Positions 38,052 to 45,865 of a stretch of DNA of 64,000 nt are shown here, one piece after another. Source of the stretch: JBEIHX01 sp040381075 (lineage in GTDB: Bacteria; Pseudomonadota; Alphaproteobacteria; Caulobacterales; Aquidulcibacteraceae); contig JBEIHX010000017.1 of the NCBI GenBank assembly GCA_040381075.1, forward strand, positions 1 to 64,000. The letters run 5' to 3'. The translations under genes were made by a program, and so were the position numbers. Under the pieces are notes generated by a model. The model saw nothing but the letters and a program-made list of their open reading frames with translations, searched no databases and was not told the DNA's origin. Numbering within the stretch: the stretch's first letter is position 1; each line of letters opens with the position of its first letter.

Positions 38052-38699
38052 TCACTGCGCGAAGCGGTAGACCACCCGAACGCCCGCCATGTCGAGGCCC
38101 TGATTGCGTCCAGAGCCGAGAATCTGGCCGTGCGAGAGATGCTCGAACACCGCCTGCACCGCCCAGCGCTCGGAAACATCGCGGGTCAAAGCGATCGATG
38201 TGCGAAAAAGATCGCGCGAGCCAAGCAGGAGATACTCATCCTCGAAGGCCTGACGTTTGGCCGGCTGGTCGCGCGGGACCGGGTTGTCCAGCTTCTCGCC
38301 GCTGTGCAGCACGTACCCGATGCCGGGCTCCAGCCGCCAGCCCCTGGCGAAGCGCCACTGCCAGAGCAGCCCCACCCCGGCATAACTGGTTTCGCCCGCC
38401 GTGTTGGCCGAAACAGCCACATAGGGCCTCGGCGAAGCCAGCCCGCCCAAGAGGTCCGGTGAGCCAAAGACGACCTCGCCGCCCACGTCCACACCCGCTT
38501 CCTTGTCGGCGTTCTTCGGATCAGTGATCCGGATGTTGTGCGCAAGCACCCCGATGCGCACCTCGTCGACCGCGGCCCGGGCCGCCGTCGGAACAACCAT
38601 GCTGACGCCCGCCGCAGCAAGCGCCAGGACCGTGTGAAGCCTGAAAGCCCACGGCGCATGCCCGCCCCGTGAGCCCGACGTCCGCTCAACCCACCGCAT
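38052..38699 (-). CDS. PagL-like lipid A 3-O-deacylase (acyloxyacyl hydrolase family)
   Basis: The 215-residue outer-membrane beta-barrel protein has a signal peptide that ends near PTAARAAVDEV (about 45). Alternating strands follow. The PagL-type active site is present near the end: the FEHLSHGQI His-x-Ser motif and a Glu-containing strand before it, closing with VRVVYRFAQ. The family removes the 3-O-linked acyl chain from lipid A. The ATG at 38699 is preceded by AAGAGGGG, a good ribosome-binding site. Longer frames upstream pass through a tandem repeat and are not coding. It is followed by purA after 18 bp. Confidence 0.85.
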   Translation of the reverse strand: MRWVERTSGSRGGHAPWAFRLHTVLALAAAGVSMVVPTAARAAVDEVRIGVLAHNIRITDPKNADKEAGVDVGGEVVFGSPDLLGGLASPRPYVAVSANTAGETSYAGVGLLWQWRFARGWRLEPGIGYVLHSGEKLDNPVPRDQPAKRQAFEDEYLLLGSRDLFRTSIALTRDVSERWAVQAVFEHLSHGQILGSGRNQGLDMAGVRVVYRFAQ

Positions 38700-38870
38700 G
38701 GACCCCTCTTGCAAACGCCCCCGCCGGCGCAGCCGCCGGAATGACGCGACCCTAGCAATCTGCAGGGAGCGCGCAACCGTCCGCCGCGCCCGACACCCGC
38801 GCCGATCACCCCTTTGCCGGTCGCCGCCAGGCTGTGCGTGAGGAGAATTGCGTGGGATCGCCGGTCGAAC

Positions 38871-38982
38871 CGATGCCTGCGAACCGATGCCTGCGATCCG
38901 GGGCCTGCGATCCGGGGCCTGCGATCCGGGGCCCGCAAACCGAGGCCCGCAAACCGAGGCCCGCAAACCGAGGCCCGACTGG
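38871..38982. repeat. Tandem repeat, 14-bp unit x8
   Basis: There are eight copies of a drifting 14-bp unit that changes along the array, from CGATGCCTGCGAAC through CGGGGCCTGCGATC to CGAGGCCCGCAAAC. It is the longest of the tandem arrays in the window. It lies in the gap between the PagL-like gene start and the EVE gene end. Confidence 0.95.
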
Positions 38983-39029
38983 GGCGCGGCCGGACGGCGG
39001 CGACTGCGACTGCACCCGACCCGGCGCCG

Positions 39030-39437
39030 TCAGGCCCCAGCCAGGACAAGGATACGCCGCCACTGCGCCGGCGTGACCGGCTGAACGGAGAGGCGGGGCG
39101 CGCGGATCAGCGCCATATCGGCGAGCGCGGGATCCGCCTTGATGGCGGCAAGGGTCACAGGCGTCGCCAGCGCATCGCAGGCGACGACATCGACCGCAGC
39201 CCAGGCCGGGTCCTGTGGATCGGGATACGCGTCCCGCATCACCTTCACCACCCCAACGATCCGGCGCTCTCGCCCGGTGTGGTAAAAGAAGGCCTGATCC
39301 CCAACGGACATGGCTCTGAGATTCTGGCGCGCCTGGGGATTGCGCACGCCCGTCCACGGCTCGCCAGCCGCCCCGCGCGCCGCCTGCTGCGACCAACCAA
39401 AGACGTCTGGTTCCGTCTTGAGCAGCCAGTAGGCCAC
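39030..39437 (-). CDS. EVE-domain protein
   Basis: The 135-residue protein with a PUA-like EVE fold begins (GTG start) with YWLLKTEPDVFGWSQQ. WTGVRNPQARQNLRAMSVGD, FFYHTGRERRIVGVVKV and the C-terminal LSVQPVTPAQWRRIL follow. EVE domains bind modified bases in DNA or RNA. Stand-alone EVE proteins are common in proteobacteria. The GTG begins 1 bp after the SDR stop (TGACGTG), with GGAAGG about 10 nt upstream, so the two genes are coupled. Whether it serves a defence or RNA-modification role cannot be said here. Confidence 0.9.
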   Translation of the reverse strand: MAYWLLKTEPDVFGWSQQAARGAAGEPWTGVRNPQARQNLRAMSVGDQAFFYHTGRERRIVGVVKVMRDAYPDPQDPAWAAVDVVACDALATPVTLAAIKADPALADMALIRAPRLSVQPVTPAQWRRILVLAGA

Positions 39438-39438
39438 G

Positions 39439-40278
39439 TCAGACTGCCTTCCTGCGCCCGGGATAGGGATGCGGGAGCGCTCCGTTCTCGTCGCGCACGT
39501 CAAACTCGCGGCCAAGGTCCTCGACCCATTGAATGGCGCCGGAGCGGGCCATCAGGTCCGGTGCGCTGGCGAGCGCGGCGATCGTCCGGCCTACCCCCAG
39601 CGTGGTCTGGGCGGTGGACAGATCCATGCCGTTCTTGGCCCCGACTTCCTGAACGAATTCCGTGGCCACCGCCCCCGGATAGAGCGAGACGCAGGCGATG
39701 CCGCGCGGCTGCAATTCGATCGCCATATCCGCCGACAGCCGATCAAGACCAGCCTTGCCGGCCCCATAACTGGAGGAGAAATGATAGCTCTGACCGCCCG
39801 GGGAGGACACGTTCACAATGAGGCCGCCCGGCCCTGCGGCGAAAAGGAGCGGCGCTGCATGCCAGCTCGCCACATAGTGGCTGCGCAGGCCAATGCCCAC
39901 CTGGTCGTCCCAGACCTGGATCGGATGGTCCCAGAATCCGCCACCCCAGGCGGGCGGGTTTGGGATCTTGTACACATTGTTCACAAGGATGTTGAGCAGG
40001 CCCTGGTCTGCGCGCACACGCGCAAAGAGGGCGGCGATCTGATCGTCTTCGCCATGATCCACCGCAACCGGAATTCCCCTGCCGCCGGCCGCGTCGACCA
40101 GACCCGCCGTTTCCTCAATGGACAAAGCCCCCCCGCCGGTCGTGCGCCCGGTGACATAGACCGTGGCGCCCTGCTCGCCGAGGGCGATCGCGGCCCCGCG
40201 CCCGATGCCGCGGCTTGCACCGGTGACGACGGCGACCTTGCCTGCCAGCGATCGCGTCCCCTGAACTGACTGCGCCAT
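39439..40278 (-). CDS. Short-chain dehydrogenase/reductase, DHRS1-like
   Basis: The 279-residue Rossmann-fold oxidoreductase has the cofactor motif VVTGASRGIGRG at about 17-28, the NNV motif in ILVNNVYKIP, and the catalytic Ser and Tyr-x-x-x-Lys in SSSYGAGKAGLDRL (about 166-179). The long NNVYKIPNPPAW insert and the shape of the C-terminal half resemble the DHRS1 group. The substrate is unknown. The ATG at 40278 has AAGGGA about 9 nt upstream. The frame extends further upstream without homology. It is translationally adjacent to the EVE gene. Confidence 0.9.
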   Translation of the reverse strand: MAQSVQGTRSLAGKVAVVTGASRGIGRGAAIALGEQGATVYVTGRTTGGGALSIEETAGLVDAAGGRGIPVAVDHGEDDQIAALFARVRADQGLLNILVNNVYKIPNPPAWGGGFWDHPIQVWDDQVGIGLRSHYVASWHAAPLLFAAGPGGLIVNVSSPGGQSYHFSSSYGAGKAGLDRLSADMAIELQPRGIACVSLYPGAVATEFVQEVGAKNGMDLSTAQTTLGVGRTIAALASAPDLMARSGAIQWVEDLGREFDVRDENGALPHPYPGRRKAV

Positions 40279-40709
40279 CGTGCTGTTCCCTTCTGGTTTG
40301 CGGTAAGCGTGCGGCCCGGTTTGGCCCCGGGGCCGGCGCGGATACGGCCGCATGTCGCGCCAGCGTGCGATGTGTTGGACCACGCGCCCTCTGCACGCAA
40401 CCCCGCCGCCCACGCGCCCATCCGCCCGGCGGCGGGCTGGCGCAGGCCGACGCGCCGCCACCCCAGACGCGCGCTCACACCAGGACGGGCAGACAGGCCA
40501 GGAAGGCGCCGCCGTCCGGGCGCCCCCCCCGATCGGGCGCCGGACAGCCCCGTGTGCGCAACCGCCCGAACCCCTGGGCGCAGCCCCGAATGCGGGCCGC
40601 ACACGACCGCGCGCAAGGCCTGCGGCGATCGCTGGCGCTAACCGCGCGGTTACGCTTTAAGCGCAGGAGAGACGGGCGGGGGGTGAAAAGGAAGTCGGGG
40701 AGCGCCGTC
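40279..40709. promoter_or_regulatory. Divergent intergenic region between SDR and carbonic anhydrase genes
   Basis: This 431-bp GC-rich spacer carries no supportable gene. Promoters in both directions are expected. Nothing specific was recognised apart from a GGGGAG ribosome-binding site for the carbonic anhydrase gene. Confidence 0.35.
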
Positions 40710-41477
40710 ATGGCCGACCATTCCGCGTGCCGTTCAACCCGGCGCGACCTGCTGGGCCTTGCCGCGGCAGCCTTCGCCACGCCGGCTGCTGTCGCGCAGA
40801 GCGCGACCCCGGCAGTGATTTCAGACGCCGGTCCAGAACCGCCGCCAGCCTCGCCTGAAGCCGCCCTGCAGCGGCTTCTCGAGGGACATGCGCGGTTCCT
40901 GGCGGGCCGCCGACGCGCGCCTGACTCAGGCGTGGGCAGGGCCGCAGGCCCGCCCTTCGCCGTGCTTCTGACATGTGCAGACAGCCTCCTGTCCCCTGAA
41001 ATGCTGTTCGACCAGACACCAGGCGATCTGCTGGTGCTGCGGGTCGCCGGCGCGGTGCTGGACGACAGCATCCTGGCCTCGATTGAATACGGCGTGCTCC
41101 ATCTTGGTGCGCGCCTGGTCATGGTGATGGGGCATGACCGGTGCGCCGCCGTGACAGCTGCCATCGGCATGCTGCGCCATGGCGCCTGTGACGATGACCT
41201 GACCACGGCGATCCCGGCGCTGGCGGCGGCGATTGGGCCGGCAGTGGACGCGGCGCGGTCCCGCCGCGGCGCCCTGCTGGAGACGGCGATCGCCGAAACC
41301 TCGCTGCAGACGGCGCGCCAAATGCTTGCCAGAAGCCGTTTCCTGCGAACCCGCGCTGCGGCGGGCGCAGTCATGATCGTGGCGGCCCACGGCGCGCATG
41401 ATGACGGCAAAGTTCGCCTGCTCACCGCGCACATGACTGGACAAGCCGACGCCCAGGCCTCACCTGTCCCGGCGTGA
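40710..41477 (+). CDS. Exported beta-carbonic anhydrase-like protein lacking the Asp-Arg dyad Arg
   Basis: The 255-residue protein has a twin-arginine-type signal (STRRDLLGLAAAAFATPAAVA). The beta-carbonic anhydrase core follows: the zinc ligands Cys in LTCADS (about 89), then His and Cys in VMGHDRCAAV (about 142 and 145), and PEMLFDQTPGDLLVLRVAG. The family usually reads CxDSR with an Asp-Arg dyad; here it reads CADSL, so the Arg is missing. The Asn after RxAG is Ala. The enzyme hydrates CO2, but this copy may be altered or inactive. GGGGAG lies about 8 nt before the ATG. The nfu gene follows after 4 bp. Confidence 0.85.
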   Translation: MADHSACRSTRRDLLGLAAAAFATPAAVAQSATPAVISDAGPEPPPASPEAALQRLLEGHARFLAGRRRAPDSGVGRAAGPPFAVLLTCADSLLSPEMLFDQTPGDLLVLRVAGAVLDDSILASIEYGVLHLGARLVMVMGHDRCAAVTAAIGMLRHGACDDDLTTAIPALAAAIGPAVDAARSRRGALLETAIAETSLQTARQMLARSRFLRTRAAAGAVMIVAAHGAHDDGKVRLLTAHMTGQADAQASPVPA

Positions 41478-41481
41478 GGCC

Positions 41482-42105
41482 ATGATGTTCATTCAGACAG
41501 AATCCACGCCCAATCCGAATTCCCTGAAGTTTCTGCCCGGACGCAGCGTGCTCACCGGCGAACCCCGCGACGTCGCATCGCGCGCCGCAGCGGCCGCGTC
41601 GCCGCTTGCGGAGGCGCTGTTTGAGATCGACGGCGTTGAGCGCGTCTATTTCGCCGCCGAGTTTCTGACCATCACCAAGCGCGCCGACGTGGAGTGGATC
41701 CACCTGAAACCGGCCGCCCTTGCCGCGATCATGGATCACTTCGTCTCCGGCGCGCCGCTGCTGCGCGACGAGGCCGCCCGCGCGCCAGGCGACGGGCCGG
41801 GGGGCGCTGGCGACGGGGCCGGGGGAGCAGGCTGCGAGGACGAACCGGCCTATGACGCAGATGCGGCGGCCATCGTCGCCGAGATCAAGGACATCATCGA
41901 AACCCGGGTGCGCCCGGCAGTGGCGCAGGACGGCGGCGACATTGTGTTTCGCCGCTTCAACCCCGAGACCGGGGTGGTGCATCTGAGCATGCGTGGATCA
42001 TGCTCCGGCTGCCCGTCCTCGACGATGACTTTGAAGGCCGGCATCGAGAACATGCTGAAGCATTACGTTCCGGAAGTAACCCTGGTCGAGGCGGTCCCCG
42101 AGTAG
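41482..42105 (+). CDS. NifU/Nfu-type iron-sulfur cluster carrier protein
   Basis: The 207-residue Fe-S scaffold/carrier has an N-terminal Nfu_N domain (FIQTESTPNPNSLKFLPG, 1-90) and an acidic Gly-rich linker. The C-terminal NifU-like domain has RPAVAQDGGDI and the cluster-binding CSGCPSS (Cys 174 and 177). It delivers clusters to apoproteins in the cytoplasm. The linker at about 95-120 is unusually Gly/Ala/Asp-rich (GDGPGGAGDGAGGAG). It is 4 bp downstream of the carbonic anhydrase gene. Confidence 0.93.
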   Translation: MMFIQTESTPNPNSLKFLPGRSVLTGEPRDVASRAAAAASPLAEALFEIDGVERVYFAAEFLTITKRADVEWIHLKPAALAAIMDHFVSGAPLLRDEAARAPGDGPGGAGDGAGGAGCEDEPAYDADAAAIVAEIKDIIETRVRPAVAQDGGDIVFRRFNPETGVVHLSMRGSCSGCPSSTMTLKAGIENMLKHYVPEVTLVEAVPE

Positions 42106-42155
42106 GCCCCCCCATGCCCGGCGCCGCCCATCGGGGGCCCGCCGCGAAGCTTCCC

Positions 42156-42215
42156 GGCGCCGAGCCTTCCAGCAGTGAGCCTTCCGGCAGCGAGCCGTCC
42201 ATCAGCGAGCGGGTC
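42156..42215. repeat. Tandem repeat, 15-bp unit x4
   Basis: Units of the form RGCAGYGAGCCTTCC lie at 42156, 42171, 42186 and 42201, in the convergent gap between the nfu and mutM genes. Confidence 0.85.
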
Positions 42216-42248
42216 AGCACCCGGCCTCAGGGACGCAGCCCCGGGCAG

Positions 42249-43112
42249 TCACCGCTGGCAGCCCCCACAATAAAACGTCGAACGCCCGCTCTGCGTCAGG
42301 CGGCGCACACTCCCGGCGCAGCCCGGCGTCAGGCACGCCTCGCCTGCCCGACCGTAGACCAGGAACCGCTCCTGAAACGCCCCAAGCGATCCGTCGGCCG
42401 CAGCGAAGTCGCGCAATGTCGACCCGCCCGCGGCGATCGCCTCGGCGAGCACCGCGCGCACGCTCTCGGCCAGTCGCGCCGCGCGCGCCGGGCCGACATT
42501 TGTGGCCAGACGCAGCGGCGATACGCCGGCGCGGTGCAGCGCCTCGCACACATATATGTTGCCAAGTCCCGCCACGACGGTCTGGTCAAGGAGCGCCGCC
42601 TTGATCGGCGTGCGCCGGCCCGCCAGGGCCGCCGCGAGCACCGGCCCCGAAAATCCGTCGCCAAGCGGCTCCGGTCCAAGACCGGCGAAATGGCCAAGGT
42701 GATCAAGCCCATCCGTGCGACGCAGGTCCATGAAGCCGAACCGCCGCGGATCGTTGAACACCACGCGCACGCCGCCTTCCATGTCGAACACCACATGATC
42801 GTGTCGCGGATCAGCCCCGCCGCCGTAGACATAGTCGCCAAAGCCGCGCGCCGCTCCGGCGGTCTCAACCGTCAACCGCCCGGTCATGCCAAGATGGGCG
42901 ATCCAGCTCTCGCCGGTATCCAGATCGCCGACCAGGTACTTGGCGCGCCGCCCCAGATGCAGCAGACGCGCCCCGGTCAGACGCTCGGCGAAGCGCTCGG
43001 GAAACGGAAACCGCAGGTCAGGTCGGGCGAGGCGCACGGCGCGAAAGCGCCGCCCTTCCAGGATGGGCGCCAATCCGGCGCGCACGGTCTCCACTTCCGG
43101 CAGTTCGGGCAT
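42249..43112 (-). CDS. mutM: Formamidopyrimidine-DNA glycosylase
   Basis: The 287-residue bifunctional base-excision enzyme removes 8-oxoguanine and FapyG. It starts PELPEVETVRAGL; Pro1 and Glu2 are catalytic after Met removal. Lys in TPIKAALLDQ and GNIYVCEALHRAG are present. The C-terminal zinc finger reads CLTPGC...YCGGCQ with Arg in QSGRSTF. The ATG at 43112 has GAGGA 5 nt upstream. It is divergent from ubiE across 91 bp, a pairing common in alphaproteobacteria. Confidence 0.97.
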   Translation of the reverse strand: MPELPEVETVRAGLAPILEGRRFRAVRLARPDLRFPFPERFAERLTGARLLHLGRRAKYLVGDLDTGESWIAHLGMTGRLTVETAGAARGFGDYVYGGGADPRHDHVVFDMEGGVRVVFNDPRRFGFMDLRRTDGLDHLGHFAGLGPEPLGDGFSGPVLAAALAGRRTPIKAALLDQTVVAGLGNIYVCEALHRAGVSPLRLATNVGPARAARLAESVRAVLAEAIAAGGSTLRDFAAADGSLGAFQERFLVYGRAGEACLTPGCAGSVRRLTQSGRSTFYCGGCQR

Positions 43113-43203
43113 CGGGTCCTCATGCAGGGCTGATCCTGCCTCGATTGGGGGGCCGGCGGCGATCCTATGGCGAAGAGCGCCAGCGCGCACTATGGTCGGG
43201 GCG

Positions 43204-43965
43204 ATGACTGAAGAACCCCTCGTTTCCTTTGGACAGGAAGACGTCCCCCCGGCGGAGAAGACACGACGGGTGCGCGGCGTCTTCACCTCCGTGGCCCGGA
43301 ACTACGACATCATGAACGACCTGATGTCGCTCGGGATCCACCGGCTCTGGAAAGACGCCGCCGTGGCGCACGCCAATCCGCAGCCCGGCGAGGTGGTGAT
43401 CGATGTCGCCGGCGGCACGGGCGACATCGCGGTGCGCCTGCGCGATGCAGCCGAGCGCGCCCGCGCCCGCCGCGGCGGCCGGCCCGCGGCGATCCATGTC
43501 ATGGACATCAACCACGCAATGCTCGCCACGGGGGCGCGGCGCACGGATGCGCATGGCCTGACCTGGACCTGCGCCAACGCCGAACTGCTGCCCCTGCCAA
43601 ACGCCTGCGCCGATCTGGTGACGATCGCCTTCGGCATTCGCAACGTGACCCACATAGACCGCGCGCTCGCCGAGTTCCGCCGCGTGCTGCGGCCAGGCGG
43701 GCGATTTGTCTGCCTTGAATTCTCGAGGGTCGATGCTGGCGCGCCATCAGCCCTCTACGACACCTACTGCGATCAGTTCATCCCGCGTCTGGGCGCCGTC
43801 GTCGCCAGGGACGCCGACAGCTACCGCTATCTGGTGGAGAGCATCCGCCGCTTTCCCGACCAGCGCCGCTTCGCCGAAATGATCGACAACGCAGGCTTTG
43901 GGCAGGTCGGATTCCGCAATTACTCCGCCGGCGTCGCCGCGCTGCACTGGGGCTGGGTGATCTGA
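43204..43965 (+). CDS. ubiE: Ubiquinone/menaquinone biosynthesis C-methyltransferase
   Basis: The 253-residue SAM-dependent methyltransferase has VFTSVARNYDIMNDLMSLG, the SAM motif VIDVAGGTGDIAVRL, AFGIRNVTHIDRALAEFRRVL, and the C-terminal FRNYSAGVAALHWGWVI typical of UbiE/COQ5. It methylates the demethylated quinone precursor at the membrane. I chose the ATG at 43204 (MTEEPLVSF); one 12 bp upstream is also possible. It is divergent from mutM. The ubiB gene that often follows is not present. Confidence 0.95.
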   Translation: MTEEPLVSFGQEDVPPAEKTRRVRGVFTSVARNYDIMNDLMSLGIHRLWKDAAVAHANPQPGEVVIDVAGGTGDIAVRLRDAAERARARRGGRPAAIHVMDINHAMLATGARRTDAHGLTWTCANAELLPLPNACADLVTIAFGIRNVTHIDRALAEFRRVLRPGGRFVCLEFSRVDAGAPSALYDTYCDQFIPRLGAVVARDADSYRYLVESIRRFPDQRRFAEMIDNAGFGQVGFRNYSAGVAALHWGWVI

Positions 43966-44310
43966 CGCCCTGACCCTGCGAATGGGCCATGTGGCGCGCG
44001 CCCGCCAGGTCGCCTTTCATGACAGGCGGCGACCATCGGCGCCGGGCGCCGTCCGGATCCCCGTCCCCCCATCGCCGGTCGTGACCCACAGCGAGGATCA
44101 ATCACGCCCCAGCATCCGGGCTGGACTCCGCAGCGGCAGGTTGACGCGACAGTGTCGACAGCCCCCTCAGCCTGTCGCCAGGGACGGCCCCGCCCCAGTC
44201 AGACGATGAGCTCTGGTGATGCGCCCGCACCGCCTCCGGGGGCGGGCGCATTGACCTGCCCGGACGGGCGCCAGTCGGCATTGCAGCCGGGTGTCACACG
44301 CCACGCGGGC

Positions 44311-44360
44311 GGGGCCCCAGAGACGGGGCCAGAGACGGGGCCAGAGACAGGGCCGGAAGC
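44311..44360. repeat. Tandem repeat, 12-bp unit x4
   Basis: GGGGCCAGAGAC occurs as two exact copies, flanked by one copy extended by 2 bp and one diverged copy. Confidence 0.85.
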
Positions 44361-44414
44361 GGGAACCGGCATGGGAACGGCATGACATGGCGACGCGACA
44401 GGCGAAAACAACGA

Positions 44415-44466
44415 GCCTGTGCGCATGGCCTGTGCGCATGGCCTGTGCGCATGGCCCGCGCGGATG
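44415..44466. repeat. Tandem repeat, 13-bp unit x4
   Basis: There are three exact copies of GCCTGTGCGCATG and one diverged copy, just upstream of the bfd promoter region. Confidence 0.9.
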
Positions 44467-44488
44467 CACGATCCACATGCGAGTGACT

Positions 44489-44507
44489 TGCAAACTCAAT
44501 CGCAACT
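44489..44507 (+). promoter_or_regulatory. Possible iron-responsive (Fur/Mur-like) operator upstream of bfd
   Basis: TTGC-N10-GCAA (TTGCAAACTCAATCGCAA) is an imperfect inverted repeat about 20-35 nt before the bfd start. Iron-responsive sites of alphaproteobacteria are TGCAA-rich palindromes, and bfd/bfr genes are iron-regulated in many bacteria. The assignment is tentative. Confidence 0.35.
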
Positions 44508-44523
44508 GAGGTAGCCTGTTTCC

Positions 44524-44709
44524 ATGTTCGTCTGCAACTGCAACGGTCTTCGAGAACGCGATGTGAGCGCCGTGATCGACACGGGCGTGCGCACGCCTGC
44601 GCGCGTGCATCGCGCCTGCGGCGTCCAGACCCAGTGCGGGCGGTGCCTTAAGGACATCGCGGGCATGATCCGCGCGCGCAAGGCGGCGGAGCGGACAGCC
44701 GCGCAGTAA
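44524..44709 (+). CDS. bfd: Bacterioferritin-associated ferredoxin
   Basis: The 61-residue [2Fe-2S] protein has the BFD pattern: FVCNCNGLRERDV near the start (CxC) and CGVQTQCGRCLKDI (CxxC), with helices between them. Bfd reduces the ferric core of bacterioferritin to release iron. GAGGTAG lies about 10 nt before the ATG. The bacterioferritin gene follows 126 bp downstream, which supports the assignment. Confidence 0.92.
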   Translation: MFVCNCNGLRERDVSAVIDTGVRTPARVHRACGVQTQCGRCLKDIAGMIRARKAAERTAAQ

Positions 44710-44835
44710 CGCGCCCCCCGGCTGACCAGATGGCCGGCCGCAGAAGAAAGCGGACCTGCGCCTGCGATCACGCTTTGCCACGCGCCGACGCCTCTCTATT
44801 GTGACGTCTTCAGGATTCGAGCGGAAAGGCGCGCC

Positions 44836-45312
44836 ATGAAGGGCGACAAGGCGATCATCGCCAGATTGAACGGCATTCTCACCAACGAGTTGACCGCCAT
44901 CAATCAGTACTTCCTGCACGCACGCATATACCAGAACTGGGGTTTTGAGCGCCTCGGCAAGAAGACCTATGCGGAATCCGTCGGCGAAATGAAGCATGCC
45001 GACATGCTCATCAAACGGATCCTGTTCCTCGAAGGCCTGCCCAACCTGCAAAACCTTAACAAGCTGCAGATCGGGGAAAGCGTTCCAGAGGCGCTGAATG
45101 CGGATCTCGCCAGCGAAACAAAGTCACGCAGCGACCTTCTGGCCGCGATCTCGGCCTGCGAGAAGGCGGAGGACTATGTGTCGCGCGCGCTTCTGCGCGA
45201 CATCCTGGAAGATACCGAGGAGCATATCGACTGGCTTGAAACGCAGCTGGGCCTCGTCGAGTCAGTCGGACTTCAGAATTTCCTGCAGAGCCAGATGGAT
45301 GCGGCAGACTGA
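44836..45312 (+). CDS. bfr: Bacterioferritin
   Basis: The 158-residue heme-containing ferritin stores iron in a 24-mer shell. The four-helix bundle begins MKGDKAIIARLNGILTNELT. The ferroxidase ligands (Glu18, Glu51, His54, Glu94, Glu127, His130) are in place within NELTAINQYFLHA, GEMKHADML, DLASETKS and EDTEEHIDWLE. Met52 for heme ligation is in VGEMKH. AAAGG precedes the ATG. It is paired with bfd. Confidence 0.96.
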   Translation: MKGDKAIIARLNGILTNELTAINQYFLHARIYQNWGFERLGKKTYAESVGEMKHADMLIKRILFLEGLPNLQNLNKLQIGESVPEALNADLASETKSRSDLLAAISACEKAEDYVSRALLRDILEDTEEHIDWLETQLGLVESVGLQNFLQSQMDAAD

Positions 45313-45485
45313 TCGCCAGGGCTGAAGCAGGCCCAGCCCACGCCTGTCGTCCAGCCGCACAGGGTCTGCCCGGGCATCCGCTCCAGACAGCCAGGGCGAA
45401 CGACCAGCATCGCATGTCCTGAGCGTCGTTATTGGGGAGCCGCAGCCCGACCCCGGGGCAGGATGCAGATCAGCATACCCCCTGG

Positions 45486-45518
45486 AAAAAGAAACGGCCG
45501 CGTCCGGAGACGCGGCCG
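45486..45518 (-). terminator. Intrinsic terminator of the candidate sRNA
   Basis: A perfect 10-bp stem CGGCCGCGTC/GACGCGGCCG with a 4-nt loop is followed on the minus strand by TTTCTTTTT. It is the clearest rho-independent terminator I found in the window. No protein gene ends here, which is what first pointed to an RNA gene. Confidence 0.8.
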
Positions 45519-45573
45519 CAAGGCATAGGGAGGAAACGCCCAAGAAGGGCGGCGGCGTGCGACGCCGCGACAC
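45486..45573 (-). ncRNA. Candidate trans-acting small RNA with exposed CCUCCC anti-Shine-Dalgarno motif
   Basis: The predicted RNA of about 88 nt has three stem-loops. A first hairpin GCGGCG/CGCCGC has a 5-nt loop. A second CGCCC/GGGCG has loop UUCUU. A single-stranded stretch UUUCCUCCCUAUGCC follows, and then a terminator of 10 perfect pairs with a U-rich tail. A promoter-like TTGTGT-N16-TAAATA lies just upstream on the minus strand (-10 at 45579-45584). An unpaired CCUCCC beside an intrinsic terminator is typical of alphaproteobacterial Hfq-type sRNAs that mask ribosome-binding sites. The exact 5' end is estimated from the promoter. Confidence 0.6.
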
Positions 45574-45865
45574 CGTTGTATTTATTTTGCAGCGCACAAA
45601 ACACAAGGGCGAACGTGCGGGAATTTTTCATATGCTGCAGTAGAATTTCTATTTATTGAACAATTACAGACACTTGGAGTTTCGCTGCGACACTTTCGCA
45701 TCGCAACATGATGACAAACCGCCCGGTCCCGCCTGTGAAAGGGGCGAACGGCGCCGCACAAACAGGCGTGCATTGATAGCACTCCGCCAGCCGGCGTGGC
45801 GCCGGCTTTGCTTTGGACCGTTGGCAACGCCCCGGGATGAGACGCCCGGCTAGGGAGCCGTGACC

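Larger units (their letters stand above)
43966..44523. other. Intergenic region between ubiE and bfd with two tandem arrays
   Basis: There is no supportable gene in 558 bp. It contains a 12-bp array (44311-44360), a 13-bp array (44415-44466) and a possible iron-responsive site before bfd. Confidence 0.5.
45313..45865. other. Intergenic region between bfr and XRE gene, containing a candidate small RNA
   Basis: There is no protein gene in 553 bp. The stretch at about 45575-45720 is clearly AT-richer than its surroundings and holds the promoter of a minus-strand RNA (separate entry). The rest shows nothing recognisable. Confidence 0.5.

Noticed and set aside
38871..38982. CRISPR-like array
   Set aside because: The 14-bp units are contiguous without spacers and drift along the array; this is a minisatellite. 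No cas genes are present.
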